From assembly GCF_021412625.1 (NCBI RefSeq), contig NZ_JAKCFI010000004.1, positions 62,001 through 126,000 on the forward strand: a stretch of 64,000 bases of DNA. Reading direction: 5' to 3'. Positions 26,913-38,972 of this stretch are shown piece by piece. The stretch comes from Myxococcus stipitatus. GTDB taxonomy: Bacteria; Myxococcota; Myxococcia; Myxococcales; Myxococcaceae. A program made the translations under genes and the position numbers. How positions within the stretch are numbered: the first letter of the stretch is position 1; each line of letters starts with the position of its first letter. The notes beneath the pieces were generated by a model. The model searched no databases, had not been told where the DNA came from, and saw nothing but the letters and a program-made list of their open reading frames with translations.

Positions 26913-28061
26913 ATGTCCCGTCTCCTCGCGCCCTCCCAGAGCTGGTTGTTCGGTCGTGGCGTGGACCTGTCCGTCTTCGCCGGCAGCGCGCTCGTGTCCG
27001 TGGCGCTCGTGCTCGCCGCGCCGTGGCTCGGCGCCGTGGGTGACACGCCTGCGTGGGCCTGGGTGGTGCTGGTCGTCTGCGTGGACGTGGCCCACGTCTG
27101 GTCCACGCTGTTCCGCACGTACCTGGACCCCGCCGCCCTGCGCGAACGTCCCGGGCTGTACCTGGGCGCCCCGCTCGCCGCGTGGCTGGGCGGCGTGGCC
27201 GCGTACCAGCTCTCCGCGGGCGCGTTCTGGACGCTCTTCGCCTACGTGGCCCTGTTCCACTTCGTCCGCCAGCAGTACGGCTGGGTGGCGCTCTACGCGC
27301 GCAAGGCGCGGGTGACGGACCTGGAGCGCCGCCTGGACGCCGCCGCCATCTACGCGGCCACCGTGGGCCCCGTCGTCTGGTGGCACGCGAACCTGCCGCG
27401 GAGCTTCTGGTGGTTCGTCGAGGGCGACTTCCTCCCGGGCCTGCCCCGCTGGGTGGGGACGCTCGCGCTCGCCCTGCACGCGGGCGTGCTCGTCGTCTGG
27501 GTGACGTTCCAGGCCCTGCGGGTCGCGCGGGGCGAGGGGCTCCAGCTGGGCAAGGTGTCGCTGGTGGGCGCCACGTGGGTGGCGTGGTTCGGCGGCATCG
27601 TGCTGGCGCGCGACGACTTCGCCTTCACCGTGATGAACGTGGTGCTGCACGGCGTGCCGTACTTCGCGCTCTTGTTCCGCTACGCCCGGGGGCGGGACGC
27701 GGAGGGGCGCTACGGCGTCGCCAGCGACATCCTGCGCGCGGGCCTGCCCGGCTTCCTGTTGTTCCTCGTGGCGCTCGCGTTCGTGGAGGAGCTCTTGTGG
27801 GACCGCCTGGTCTGGCACGAGCGCGCCGGTCTGTTCGGGAGCGTGGGCCTCCAGCTCGACGCGGACGTGCTCGCGCTGGTGGTGCCGCTCCTGGCGCTGC
27901 CGCAGGCCACGCACTACGTGCTCGATGCGTTCATCTGGAAACCCGGCCGCGAGCCCGCGTTGCTCGCGCGGCTCGGCTGGGCGACACGCCGCGTGGAAGA
28001 GGGTCCACCATCCGGCACCTCGCGCGAATCGGTGATGGCCATTCCCGCTCGGAATGAATAA
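26913..28061 (+). CDS. multi-pass membrane protein of unknown function
   Basis: A 382-residue protein with about nine hydrophobic helices. Conserved-looking polar positions sit inside or beside helices: VDVAHVWSTLFRTYLD, FHFVRQQYGW, VLHGVPYFALLFRY and ATHYVLDAFIWK, giving four His residues spread over the membrane domain. That pattern could bind a metal or haem, but I recognise no family. ATG 26913 fits a short cytoplasmic lead. It ends 15 bases before otsAB on the same strand, so the two may be co-transcribed. Confidence 0.7.
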   Translation: MSRLLAPSQSWLFGRGVDLSVFAGSALVSVALVLAAPWLGAVGDTPAWAWVVLVVCVDVAHVWSTLFRTYLDPAALRERPGLYLGAPLAAWLGGVAAYQLSAGAFWTLFAYVALFHFVRQQYGWVALYARKARVTDLERRLDAAAIYAATVGPVVWWHANLPRSFWWFVEGDFLPGLPRWVGTLALALHAGVLVVWVTFQALRVARGEGLQLGKVSLVGATWVAWFGGIVLARDDFAFTVMNVVLHGVPYFALLFRYARGRDAEGRYGVASDILRAGLPGFLLFLVALAFVEELLWDRLVWHERAGLFGSVGLQLDADVLALVVPLLALPQATHYVLDAFIWKPGREPALLARLGWATRRVEEGPPSGTSRESVMAIPARNE

Positions 28062-28076
28062 GGGTCGGAGCCTTCT

Positions 28077-30245
<2,169 letters not shown>

Positions 30246-30431
30246 TGTCTTCGGTACCCATGTCCCGGGGCGCCAGGACACACCGCGTTGTCCGATAGTC
30301 GCGGCGCGCATCCCTCGACTACCTGACATGGCGGGGGCTGGCGGGGGTTTTCGCGATCGCGGGTGACAGCCCCATGACCGCGCGGTGTTCATACTCACTC
30401 AGGGCCGGACTTTCTCGAGGGGAGATGGACC

Positions 30432-31640
30432 ATGGATGTCCCGCGACGGGGAATGCGGGTCGGCGCGGCCGTGCTGGTGGTGGGGTTCACCGGGGCAGGG
30501 GTCGGCGCTGGGGAGGCGACGGCCGCGAACGACGTGGTGTATCCGCCCGGGACGTTGGAGCCGGCCCTGTCCAGGTTGGCGTCCCTGGACCGCGCCGCGC
30601 TGCGCCAGGTCATCGTGAGCCCCATGGACTCCGGCGCCACCGCGGCCCAGGTGCGCGTCAGCGGCGCCGAGGGGCGTTGGCTCGGGACGTCGGGCGTGGC
30701 GGACCTGCGCACGGGAGCGCCGGTGCCCGCGGATGGACGCTTCCGCATCGGGGCGCTCACGCAGACGTTCATCGCGACGGTCGTGCTCCAGCTCGCCGCG
30801 GAGCGGCGCATCGACCTGGAGCGTCCCGTCCAGCACTACCTGCCGGGCCTGTTGCCGCTCTCGCTCGGTCCGGTCACGGTCCGGCAGCTGCTCGACCACA
30901 CCCATGGGCTGCCCCCCGTGCCGCACGCGGTCCGCAGCGCCAGCTGGTTCTTCGAGCACCGCTTCCGTCGCTGGTCTCCTCGCGAGCTCGTGGCGCTGGC
31001 GGTCTCGGGGGCGCCCCGCTTCGTCCCGGGGACGCGGCAGGAGGAGGGCGACATCGGCGCGCTCGTCGCGGGGTTGCTCATCGAGAAGGTCACGGGCCGG
31101 CCCTATGGCCAGGCCGTGCGCGAGCGCATCCTCGCGCCGCTGCATCTGCGTGACACGTCGGTGCCGGGCCACGACCCCACGGTGCCGGGGCCGCATGCGC
31201 GGGGCTACGAGTCCGTGGCCGAGCGTGATGGCGCCACGCGCCAGGTGGACGTGACGGAGGCCAATCCCTCCTGGGCCTGGGCGGCGGGGGAGATGATTTC
31301 GAGCACGGCGGACCTGGACACGTTCCTCGTCACGCTCTTCCGTGGGGGGCTGCTGCCCCCCGAGCAGCTCGAGGACCTGTTCCGCGTGCCGGACGTGCCG
31401 CACGTCTCGGGGGGACGCGCCGTCCACTCGGCGGGCCTGACGCGCGTGGACCTCGATGGCCTCTCGTTGTGGGGGCGGAGCGGCGCCTTCCCTGGCTCCA
31501 CCAGCGGCATGGTCGCCACGCGGGATGCGCGCCGCCGCCTCGTCTTCTCCCTGAACACGCTGCGCATGGACGAGGCGCGGCCCGCGCTCGCGGACCGTGT
31601 CCTGCGCGCGGTCTTCGCTCCTCGCGCGTCGCAGACCTGA
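30432..31640 (+). CDS. beta-lactamase-fold serine hydrolase homologue, predicted inactive
   Basis: A 402-residue exported protein (signal MRVGAAVLVVGFTGAG). The fold is class C beta-lactamase/DD-peptidase: DGRFRIGALTQTFIATVVLQL, VTVRQLLDHTHGLP, GLLIEKVTGRPYGQ and SGAFPGSTSG are all recognisable. However, every catalytic motif is changed: S-x-x-K is Ala108-Leu-Thr-Gln111, Y-x-N is Glu205-Gly-Asp207 and the His-x-Gly site reads GRSG. The frame is intact and the rest is well conserved, so it is more likely a binding or regulatory pseudoenzyme than a decaying gene. Start ATG 30432; a strong terminator follows. Confidence 0.85.
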   Translation: MDVPRRGMRVGAAVLVVGFTGAGVGAGEATAANDVVYPPGTLEPALSRLASLDRAALRQVIVSPMDSGATAAQVRVSGAEGRWLGTSGVADLRTGAPVPADGRFRIGALTQTFIATVVLQLAAERRIDLERPVQHYLPGLLPLSLGPVTVRQLLDHTHGLPPVPHAVRSASWFFEHRFRRWSPRELVALAVSGAPRFVPGTRQEEGDIGALVAGLLIEKVTGRPYGQAVRERILAPLHLRDTSVPGHDPTVPGPHARGYESVAERDGATRQVDVTEANPSWAWAAGEMISSTADLDTFLVTLFRGGLLPPEQLEDLFRVPDVPHVSGGRAVHSAGLTRVDLDGLSLWGRSGAFPGSTSGMVATRDARRRLVFSLNTLRMDEARPALADRVLRAVFAPRASQT

Positions 31641-31695
31641 CCTCCGCTCTCTGGCGCGCCCCGGTCGAGCAGGGCGCGCCGGAGGGGCGGGTCAG
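31637..31695. terminator. bidirectional terminator between convergent genes
   Basis: An inner stem of about 15 bp (31647-31661 with 31672-31686; the core GGCGCGCCC pairs with GGGCGCGCC, with two or three G-U pairs toward the base) has a 10-base loop. An outer repeat, CTGACC (31637-31642) with GGTCAG (31690-31695), contains both stop codons. It should stop transcription from both sides. Confidence 0.75.
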
Positions 31696-34600
31696 CGGGT
31701 CAGCGCGGCGGTGCGGCCGCTGGGGCCCTGGATGAGCACCCGGCGCCCGAAGGCGCGGTCCACGCGGCCGAGGAAGTCCCTGAACGCGGGGTACTCGTCC
31801 GCCTTCACGCGCGCCACGTCGAGCGCCACCAGGCCATCCGCCACCAGCTTCCCGTCCTCCACGCGGTACGTCAGCTTGAGGCGGCCGAAGGCGTTCGTCT
31901 CGTCCACCGCCTGCGGCATCTCCGTCACCGACCAGCCCGGAGGCAGCGTGTAGCGGAGGTGGAAGCCGTTCGTCCACGGGCTCTGCATCACCAGGTCGAA
32001 CCGACGCTCGGCCAGGGGCGCGAACGCCTGCTGGTACGTGCGGCCCGTGCCGAAGGGCAGGAAGCGCACGCCGTTGGGCAGCACCTCCGCGTAACGCGGG
32101 ATGCTCATGTGGAAGTCGAGCGCCACGTCCTCGTCCAGCTTCGTCGTATCGTTGAGCTTCACCTCGTTCACCGTCAGGCCCGGGAAGCTCTGCGCCCACG
32201 CGCGCTCGAAGGTCGACTTGCGCGACGCCTCCGGCTGGTACGCGCGGCGGTACTCCGGCGCGCTCTGGCCGCTCACCGTGCTCTGACCCTTCACGTCCGC
32301 GCTGCCATCCGCGCGCAGCAGCACCTCCAGCGACAGCTTCGTCGCGTTGTCGTCCGCCTTCGCCTCCGGCGTGGTGAGGAACGTGCTCTTGCCGTCCGGC
32401 TCCACCACCAGCACGTTGGCCACCCGGTCCGCGCTGGGCAGCTCCTTCGCGCCGTGGAACTCCGCCGTGCCGTCCAGGTACAGGTCGAACTTGGGCACGT
32501 ACGCAATCGCGTGGTTGAAGGCGGCCAGGCTGGCCGGCTCCGCGTCCAGCGCGCCCAGGTTGCGCATGCGCAACAGCACCAGCCGGCTGTCCACGCCCGC
32601 CACCCGCAGCATGGCGTGGATGAGGCTCGCCTTGTCCTTGCAGTCGCCGAAGCGCCGCGCCAGCACGCGGTCCACGCGGTAGGGCTTGAAGCCGTGGATG
32701 CCGAACTCCAACGCCACGTAGCGCGTGTTCGTCACCACGAAGTTGTAGACCGCGCGCACCACCGCCAGCTCGTCCTTGCGGTCCACGCCCTGCAGTACCC
32801 GGTCCACCGTCTCCCGCAGCTCCGCGTTGGGCTGGAGTTGGTCGCGCACCAGGCCCCACCAGTAGCGGCCCACCTGCTCCCACGTCTGGTACGTGGAGAC
32901 GTGGAGGTTCTGCGCCACCTCCGCCCAGCCCGGCATGCCCGGCTCCGGCACCACCTTGGCCACGTGCCTGGCGGCCCAGCGGTACAGCACGCGCCCGTCC
33001 TCCGGCGTCTCCTGCGCGCTCTCCACGCCGGCCAGGCGGCTCTTGTTCCAGTACAGCGGGCGCTCCTTCGGCATCTCCACCAGGTACTGGAAGCGCAGCT
33101 TCGGGTAGACGCCCTGCACGCTCTCCACGTCACCCCAGTAGTCCGACAGCAGGTTGTCCTGCGCGGTGTCGTCCAGGCGCCACGTCACCTCCAGCGTGTC
33201 GCCCGCCGCGAGCGACGGGAAGGACAGCACCTTGGCGCGGGCGTCGTAGTACATGCCCGTCCACGGCTCGTTGATGTTGCGGTCGTTCTCGCCGTAGCTG
33301 TCCACCACGGAGCCGTCCGGCTTCGTCACGCGCACGCGGATGACGCGCACCTCCTGCCGGTCCGGCGAGTAGGTGATGGGCAGGTTGCGGAAGGCGTCCA
33401 CGCCGCGCGAGTTCTGCACCTTCACCACCATCTGCGTCAGCCGGCTGGACAGGCCGCTCTTCTGGACGCGCACGTAGGTGTTGTCCACCAGGTAGAGGGC
33501 GTCCTCGTGCACGTAGGCCTCGGCCTCCTTCGCCAGGGGGCGGGCGTCCACCAGGTACTGCATGCCCGCGCCGGAGGTCTCGCCCTTGAGCGCGCGCAGC
33601 GCCTCCTTGAGGCCCGGGTTCTGCGGGCGCAGCTCCAGCGAGCGCTCGAAGGCGGCCAGGGCCGGCTCACGACGACCGGCGGCCAGCAGGGCGCGGCCCT
33701 CGCGCTCGTAGACCTCCGGCTCGTCCGGCGACAACGCGCGGGCCTCGGCGAACAGCTTCACCGCGTCGTCCACCGCGCCGTTGCTGGCCTTCAGCTCCGC
33801 CAGCCGCACGCGCGCGCCGTTGTCGAACGGGTTGAGGATGACCAGCTGCGCGTACTCGCGCTCGGCGGCCTCCACCTGGCCGGAGTCCGCCAGCAGGGCG
33901 GCCAGGGCGCGGCGGGTGCCGGTGTCGTCGAAGCGCAGCGCGAGCACCACGCGCATGCGGTCCATGGACTCGCGGTTGCGGCCCATCTGGCGGGAAATCT
34001 GGGCGGCGGCGCGCACCGCGCGGGGCAGGCGCGGCTGGCGGCGGAAGGCCTCCTCCACGAGCGCGTGCGCGCGGGGACGCTCGCCCAGCGCCTCGTACGC
34101 GCGCGCCAGCATCAGCCGGGCGGCGGAGTCGTCCGGCGTCTTCTCCAGCACGGGCTCCACCAGGGCCATGACGCGCTCGGGGTGGCCGCGCTCCAGCTCG
34201 TGCTCGGACAGCGCCACGCGGGCCTCCGGCAGGGCGGGGTCCGCGGCGATGGCGGCCTCCAGGAAGCGGCGGCGCTCGTTCAGGTCGTCGCGCTGCGTCC
34301 CGGCGGCGAGCATCTGCAGGCGCGCGTCCTGGGGCGCCTGCTCCGCGGCGCGCGTGGCCTCCACCGTGGCGGTGTGGTCGCGGTCGTCGAAGGCGCGGAA
34401 GAAGCCGAGCACCCGCGCGTAGTCCCCGCGCAGCTGCGCGTCGTTGGGGTTGCGCTCCACCATGGCGCGCAGCGCGGAGGTGAGCGTGGGCAGCGTCTGG
34501 GGCGCGGGGGCGGCGCCGCGCTCCAACGCGGGCGCGCGGGCCGGCAGCGACGCGCGCACCGACGGCGTCTCCTGGCGCAGGTAGAAGCCCAGCGTGCCCG

Positions 34601-35351
34601 TCTCCTGGCACACCTTCATCAGCACGCGGTTGAGGCCCTTGCGCAGCTTCACGGACACGCGGGACTGGTCCGGGCGCGGCAGGTTGTAGCGGTCGTCCTT
34701 GGCGGCCAGCTGGCCATTGACCCACAGACGGAAGGCGCCGGAGGTGCCCAGGCCCAGGGACACGCGCGTCTCGGATGGGGACTCCAGCCACGTGACGGCG
34801 TAGGCCACCGCCTCGCGGTTGGGGCGGATGGCGGTGGACAGGTCCACGTAGCCGTCCGCCGTGTTCGCCGTCAGCTTGCGCCAGGCCACCTCGCGGCCCT
34901 TGGCGCCGGGGTAGCGGGCGGCCAGGTCCAGCGCGGCCGCCTCCGGGCCGAAGTCCGTGTCACACCCGGACTTGCCCTCGTTGTCGAAGCCGCCCACGAC
35001 GTAGTAGTCGCCGACGAAGCCCATCCACTGCTTCACCTCGTTGGCGCGCACCAGCCGGCCCCGGGCGCGCTCGGTGTCCAGCAGGAGCAGCTGCGCGGTG
35101 GCGCGGGTGTTGGCGTCGTAGCTCCGGCGCGAGGCGATGAGCGAATAGGTGCTCACCAGCGGCGTGAGGTCCTCCACCTCGTCCACCAGGGAGTGCAGTC
35201 GCAACAGCCCCGCGGCGCCCCGGGGCGAGTTGGCCTGCTTCAGCGCCTCGGCGGCGTACACGCGAGCCGTCTCGTCCGCAGCGGGCCGGGCCTGCACCCA
35301 GAGGGGGCAGGTGAGCACGAAGACTGCGGCCAGCCATGTGAAGCGGGACAT
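31692..35351 (-). CDS. exported TPR / DUF3857 / transglutaminase-like protein
   Basis: A 1219-residue protein with a signal peptide (RFTWLAAVFVLTCPLWVQA). Residues about 300-640 are TPR-type helical repeats (for example RAYEALGERPRAHALVEEAF). Then a DUF3857 domain (about 680-880) and a transglutaminase-like core: FGDCKDKASLIHAMLR (Cys), FNHAIAYV (His) and LYLDGTAEF (Asp) keep the full triad. A C-terminal beta domain follows. Proteins of this build are common in Bacteroidetes and myxobacteria and are probably periplasmic or outer-membrane amidases or cross-linkers; the substrate is unknown. ATG 35351 opens the signal. Divergent from the TPR lipoprotein. Confidence 0.88.
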   Translation of the reverse strand: MSRFTWLAAVFVLTCPLWVQARPAADETARVYAAEALKQANSPRGAAGLLRLHSLVDEVEDLTPLVSTYSLIASRRSYDANTRATAQLLLLDTERARGRLVRANEVKQWMGFVGDYYVVGGFDNEGKSGCDTDFGPEAAALDLAARYPGAKGREVAWRKLTANTADGYVDLSTAIRPNREAVAYAVTWLESPSETRVSLGLGTSGAFRLWVNGQLAAKDDRYNLPRPDQSRVSVKLRKGLNRVLMKVCQETGTLGFYLRQETPSVRASLPARAPALERGAAPAPQTLPTLTSALRAMVERNPNDAQLRGDYARVLGFFRAFDDRDHTATVEATRAAEQAPQDARLQMLAAGTQRDDLNERRRFLEAAIAADPALPEARVALSEHELERGHPERVMALVEPVLEKTPDDSAARLMLARAYEALGERPRAHALVEEAFRRQPRLPRAVRAAAQISRQMGRNRESMDRMRVVLALRFDDTGTRRALAALLADSGQVEAAEREYAQLVILNPFDNGARVRLAELKASNGAVDDAVKLFAEARALSPDEPEVYEREGRALLAAGRREPALAAFERSLELRPQNPGLKEALRALKGETSGAGMQYLVDARPLAKEAEAYVHEDALYLVDNTYVRVQKSGLSSRLTQMVVKVQNSRGVDAFRNLPITYSPDRQEVRVIRVRVTKPDGSVVDSYGENDRNINEPWTGMYYDARAKVLSFPSLAAGDTLEVTWRLDDTAQDNLLSDYWGDVESVQGVYPKLRFQYLVEMPKERPLYWNKSRLAGVESAQETPEDGRVLYRWAARHVAKVVPEPGMPGWAEVAQNLHVSTYQTWEQVGRYWWGLVRDQLQPNAELRETVDRVLQGVDRKDELAVVRAVYNFVVTNTRYVALEFGIHGFKPYRVDRVLARRFGDCKDKASLIHAMLRVAGVDSRLVLLRMRNLGALDAEPASLAAFNHAIAYVPKFDLYLDGTAEFHGAKELPSADRVANVLVVEPDGKSTFLTTPEAKADDNATKLSLEVLLRADGSADVKGQSTVSGQSAPEYRRAYQPEASRKSTFERAWAQSFPGLTVNEVKLNDTTKLDEDVALDFHMSIPRYAEVLPNGVRFLPFGTGRTYQQAFAPLAERRFDLVMQSPWTNGFHLRYTLPPGWSVTEMPQAVDETNAFGRLKLTYRVEDGKLVADGLVALDVARVKADEYPAFRDFLGRVDRAFGRRVLIQGPSGRTAALTR

Positions 35352-35592
35352 CCGTTCTCCTCGTTGCGACGTGCGTGTGGTGCGCCGGGCCCGGGAAGCG
35401 GGGCGCCGACGCCGATGAACAGGCGGACCCTTCAGGGCCTTCCCCTGCATGTGGCCCCGGACGGCGGACAGGCAACCGAAAATGTGTCCTGGGTACGATA
35501 TGACGACAGGTGGGGGCAGGTGTGGCCCTTCCGTGTCCTAGACTGCGCCCACGGTGCTCCGGCCGCCGGAGCCTGGCCCCTGGAGTCGCGCC

Positions 35593-36081
35593 ATGCGTCC
35601 ACTCGTCGTCGCCCTCGCCGCCCTGAACCTCGTCGCCTGCGCCGGGAAGACGGCCACGGCCGGCCCCGGGCGGGAGGCGTCCGCGCCATCGTCCCCGGCC
35701 CCGACGGAGGCGGCCGAGTCCCCGTCCCCCACGGACGCGACGACGGCGGCCATCGACGCGGACGTGGCCTTCCGCCGGGGGGACATGCACCGCGCCCTCT
35801 CGCTGTACCGGCGGGCCTGGGCGCAAGGCGCGCGGCAGGCGTCCGTGGCCTACAACGCGGCCTGCGCGGCCTCCGTCTCCATGGAGCGGGAGGAGGCGCT
35901 GACCTGGCTGGAGCGCGCGGTGGAGGCGGGCTTCGGCGACGCGAAGCACCTCCAGGGCGACCCCGACCTGGCGAACGTCCGGATGCTGCCCGGCTACGCC
36001 CGCCTCGTGGAGCGCGTCCAGGCGCGGGAGGCGCCCCGGGAGGAGGCGCCCCAGGACGAGAGCATGGCCCCGGCCTACTGA
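35593..36081 (+). CDS. TPR-type lipoprotein
   Basis: A 162-residue protein: MRPLVVALAALNLVAC is a lipoprotein signal, followed by an Ala/Pro/Ser linker. The core (AFRRGDMHRALSLYRRAW...VAYNAACAASVSMEREEALTWLERAVEAGF) is two TPR units of the type found at ends of TPR arrays. It probably docks another protein. ATG 35593 chosen for the signal; its 240-base upstream gap with the giant transglutaminase gene should hold two divergent promoters, and AT-rich sequence near 35475-35505 is a candidate. Confidence 0.8.
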   Translation: MRPLVVALAALNLVACAGKTATAGPGREASAPSSPAPTEAAESPSPTDATTAAIDADVAFRRGDMHRALSLYRRAWAQGARQASVAYNAACAASVSMEREEALTWLERAVEAGFGDAKHLQGDPDLANVRMLPGYARLVERVQAREAPREEAPQDESMAPAY

Positions 36082-36113
36082 CGCGGCCCCGCCCTCCGTC
36101 GGGTCATGCGGGA

Positions 36114-36137
36114 GCCGCCCTCCGTGGCGAGGGCGGC
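36114..36137. terminator. bidirectional terminator
   Basis: GCCGCCCTC (36114-36122) pairs perfectly with GAGGGCGGC (36129-36137) around a six-base loop, between the convergent TPR lipoprotein and M1 peptidase genes. Confidence 0.65.
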
Positions 36138-36153
36138 CCCCAGGCCTTGCGTG

Positions 36154-38868
36154 TCAGCGCGCCGCGCCGACGCGGGGCAGTCCGCGCAGGAACGTCTGGA
36201 CGCCCGGGTGGTGGAGGCGGTCGGCCTCCACGCACAGGCGCACGGACTCCAGGGCGCGGGCGTAGGCGCGCGGAGCGCCCTCCAGCGTGCCCACGCGCGG
36301 GCCGAGGAACGACTCCAGCTCCGCGCGGCCCTGGTCGTCGCACAGCGCGCTGGTCATCTGGATGAGCCAGCCCAGCTCGTCCGAGCGCACGCGGCTGGCG
36401 AACGCGTCGAAGTGCTCGCGGTAGAACGCCCACGCCGTGCGCCGCGTCTCCGGCATCGAGAAGGCGCTCGCGAGCAGCGGCCGGCTGTCGCGCATCTGGA
36501 ACTCGCCGCTCGCGACCAGCGCCAGGCTCTGGCCCACCAGCGCCGGGTCGCGGAAGCCCGCCAGCGCGCCCAGGAGCAGGTTGCGCTCGTTGACGTCCTC
36601 CGTCTTGCGCGCCTGGGCGAGCAGCGTGTCGAACAGCGCGGCGTCCCCGTGGCGCGCGGCGACGCTCAGCGCCAGCGGGAGGGTCTCCGGGTCCACGCTC
36701 TTGCGGTCCGCGAGCCACGCGCGCGCCAGCGCGCCGGCCTCGCGTACCAGGACCGGGTCCTCGCCGAGCATCGTGGCCAGGCTCAGGTACTGGTCGCGCT
36801 GATGCTTGCGCTCGTCGCTGTCACCCGGCTTCGTCTTCCAGCCGTAGGTCCGGGCGCGCGGACCGTACAGCGTCCCCGCCCAGGCGCGCAGCTGGGCGCG
36901 CTCGGCCAGGGTGAGGGCCTCCATGTTCACCAGGCGCAGCAGCCGCGCGCCGCGCGAGACGATGGCCTCGTCCGGGTCCTTGGCGGTGGCGGGCACCAGC
37001 TTCATCGCCGTCGCGAGCGGCAGGTCCCCGCGGCGCACGCCGGCCTCCACGTCCGCCAGCAGGGCGATTCGCTCCGCCGTCGACAGCGTGCCCCGGGGCG
37101 CGGCCAGCACCTGGGCGAGCTGCGCCGGGGTGTAGCTGGAGCGGTAGTACCCCAGGCCCCCCGCGTTGAGCAGCACCCACGACGGGCAGCCCTTCACGCC
37201 CAGCTCCACCTCGGCGGTGGGCTCGCTCAGCAGGTGACAGGAGCGCGCCTCGCCCGTCTTGCCACCGGCGCGCAGGCACACGGGCACGGACCAGGTCTGC
37301 TGGGGGCTCGCGGTGGAGCCGGCGGGCACGTAGCGCTCCTGGGAGAGCTTCAGCTTCGGCGCCGCGCCGGGGGCGCACTTCAGCTCCGCGGAGACGCGGG
37401 GCGCGCCGGCCTGGTCGGTGAAGCTGCGGAAGGCGCGCGCCACCTCGGGGGAGGTGGTCTTCGCGAGCGTGGCGGCGAAGTCGTCCGCGGTGGCCGTCTT
37501 CCAGGCGTGCTCGCGCACGTGGGCGCGTAGGAACTCGCGCATCTTCTCCTCGCCCAGCCACGCCTCGAACATGCCGACGATGGCGGAGCCCTTGGCGTAG
37601 GTGGTGGAGTTGTCGAACGAGCCGATGACGTCGTCGTGCGTGTCCGCGGGCTTGCGCACCGGCAGGGTGGAGGCGAGCGCGTCCGCGTCCAGCGCGCCGG
37701 CCAGCGAGTTCAGCGCGGCCTCCTGGGAGTAGCCCCACTTCGGGTCGAACCCGCCCACCGTCTTGCGGTCCAGCCACGAGGTGAGCGACTCGTTGAGCCA
37801 GATGTCGTTCCACCAGTGGCAGGTGACGACGTTGCCGAACCAGTAGTGGCCCAGCTCGTGGCCGGCGATGGTGACGTACCACTTGCGCCGGTCGACCGTC
37901 TCCTCCTCGGGGCGGATGAGCGTCAGGGGCTGGCCCAGGGCGACGATGCCCGGGTGCTCCATGGTGCCCCAGTAGCGGGGCACCACCGCCACGTCGAGCT
38001 TCTCGTAGGGGTAGGGCTGGTCGAAGAAGTCCTCCAGTACCTGGACGATGCGGGGCGTGACGCTGGCGGCGTAGCGCGTCTCGCCGCCCCGGCCGCGCGG
38101 GACGATGAAGCGCAGCGGCGCGGCGTTGCGGCCCACGGTGCCCGCCTCCACCAGGTCGAAGGGCCCCACGACGAAGGCGACGAGGTAGCTGGGCATGGGC
38201 TTGCTGTTGGCGAACGTGACGCGCTCCAGCCCGTCCGGCAGCGTCTCCTTCGACTCGACGGGGTGGTTGGCGAGCGCCACGTCCCCGGCCTTCACCGTGA
38301 AGCTCAGCTTCCACGGCACCTTGAAGCCCGGCTCGTCGAAGCAGGGGAAGGCGCGGCGCGCGTCCACCGGCTCGAAGAAGGTGTAGAGGTAGTCGAGGCC
38401 GTTCTCCTTCACGGAGTAGATGCCGCGGCTGCGCTCGCGGTCGACCTTGCCGGTGAACGGGATGACGAGGCGGGCCTTGCCGGGCGCGAGCGGCTGGGGC
38501 AGGAGCAGGCCCAGCCGGCCGTCGCTCGCGGTGACGGCGCGGGCCTCCAGCGCGCCCGTGTCCGTCTCCACGCGCGCCGAGCCGACCTCCAGGTCCTGGC
38601 CATGCAGCCACACCTGCCGCACCGGCTCGCGCACGTCCACGTCGATGGTGACGGTGCCCGTGTACGTGGCCTCCGTCGAGAGCAGCTTCAGGTCCAGGTG
38701 GTACTGCGTGGGCCGCACGGTGTCGGCCAGCCGCAGGTCCGGGGGCTGGGGCTCGGGCCACTCCTGCTTCACGACGGGAGGAGGGGCCTCGGGGGGAGTC
38801 GTCTGGGGCGCATGACCGCAATGCAGCGAGACGAACGCGGGGACGATGAGGAGGAGGTGCCGGCGCAT
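36154..38868 (-). CDS. M1 family zinc aminopeptidase, exported
   Basis: A 904-residue gluzincin. The zinc site is complete: His337-Glu-Leu-Gly-His341 and Glu360 in WLNES. The substrate-binding loop reads GTMEHPG, a variant of GAMEN with His in place of Asn. FFEPVDARRAFPCFDEPG is the usual M1 motif before it. The C-terminal 400 residues are an ERAP1-C-like helical domain. The N-terminus (RHLLLIVPAFVSLHC) looks like a lipoprotein signal with an unusual His before Cys. It would trim N-terminal residues from peptides outside the cytoplasm, for example from prey proteins. Confidence 0.93.
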   Translation of the reverse strand: MRRHLLLIVPAFVSLHCGHAPQTTPPEAPPPVVKQEWPEPQPPDLRLADTVRPTQYHLDLKLLSTEATYTGTVTIDVDVREPVRQVWLHGQDLEVGSARVETDTGALEARAVTASDGRLGLLLPQPLAPGKARLVIPFTGKVDRERSRGIYSVKENGLDYLYTFFEPVDARRAFPCFDEPGFKVPWKLSFTVKAGDVALANHPVESKETLPDGLERVTFANSKPMPSYLVAFVVGPFDLVEAGTVGRNAAPLRFIVPRGRGGETRYAASVTPRIVQVLEDFFDQPYPYEKLDVAVVPRYWGTMEHPGIVALGQPLTLIRPEEETVDRRKWYVTIAGHELGHYWFGNVVTCHWWNDIWLNESLTSWLDRKTVGGFDPKWGYSQEAALNSLAGALDADALASTLPVRKPADTHDDVIGSFDNSTTYAKGSAIVGMFEAWLGEEKMREFLRAHVREHAWKTATADDFAATLAKTTSPEVARAFRSFTDQAGAPRVSAELKCAPGAAPKLKLSQERYVPAGSTASPQQTWSVPVCLRAGGKTGEARSCHLLSEPTAEVELGVKGCPSWVLLNAGGLGYYRSSYTPAQLAQVLAAPRGTLSTAERIALLADVEAGVRRGDLPLATAMKLVPATAKDPDEAIVSRGARLLRLVNMEALTLAERAQLRAWAGTLYGPRARTYGWKTKPGDSDERKHQRDQYLSLATMLGEDPVLVREAGALARAWLADRKSVDPETLPLALSVAARHGDAALFDTLLAQARKTEDVNERNLLLGALAGFRDPALVGQSLALVASGEFQMRDSRPLLASAFSMPETRRTAWAFYREHFDAFASRVRSDELGWLIQMTSALCDDQGRAELESFLGPRVGTLEGAPRAYARALESVRLCVEADRLHHPGVQTFLRGLPRVGAAR

Positions 38869-38972
38869 GACGCCGAAACTACCGCGCCCTCCCCGTTTGG
38901 CTACCGGGAAGGGCGCGGAAGGGCCTGGGCTCGGGATTCGGCGTCAGGCTCGCCAGCCTGGGATTCCCTACA

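Noticed and set aside
31959-36365. A 1468-codon open frame on the plus strand
   Set aside because: It covers several real minus-strand and plus-strand genes; the product is repetitive Arg/Gln/Leu/His with no domain, a mirror of the transglutaminase gene.
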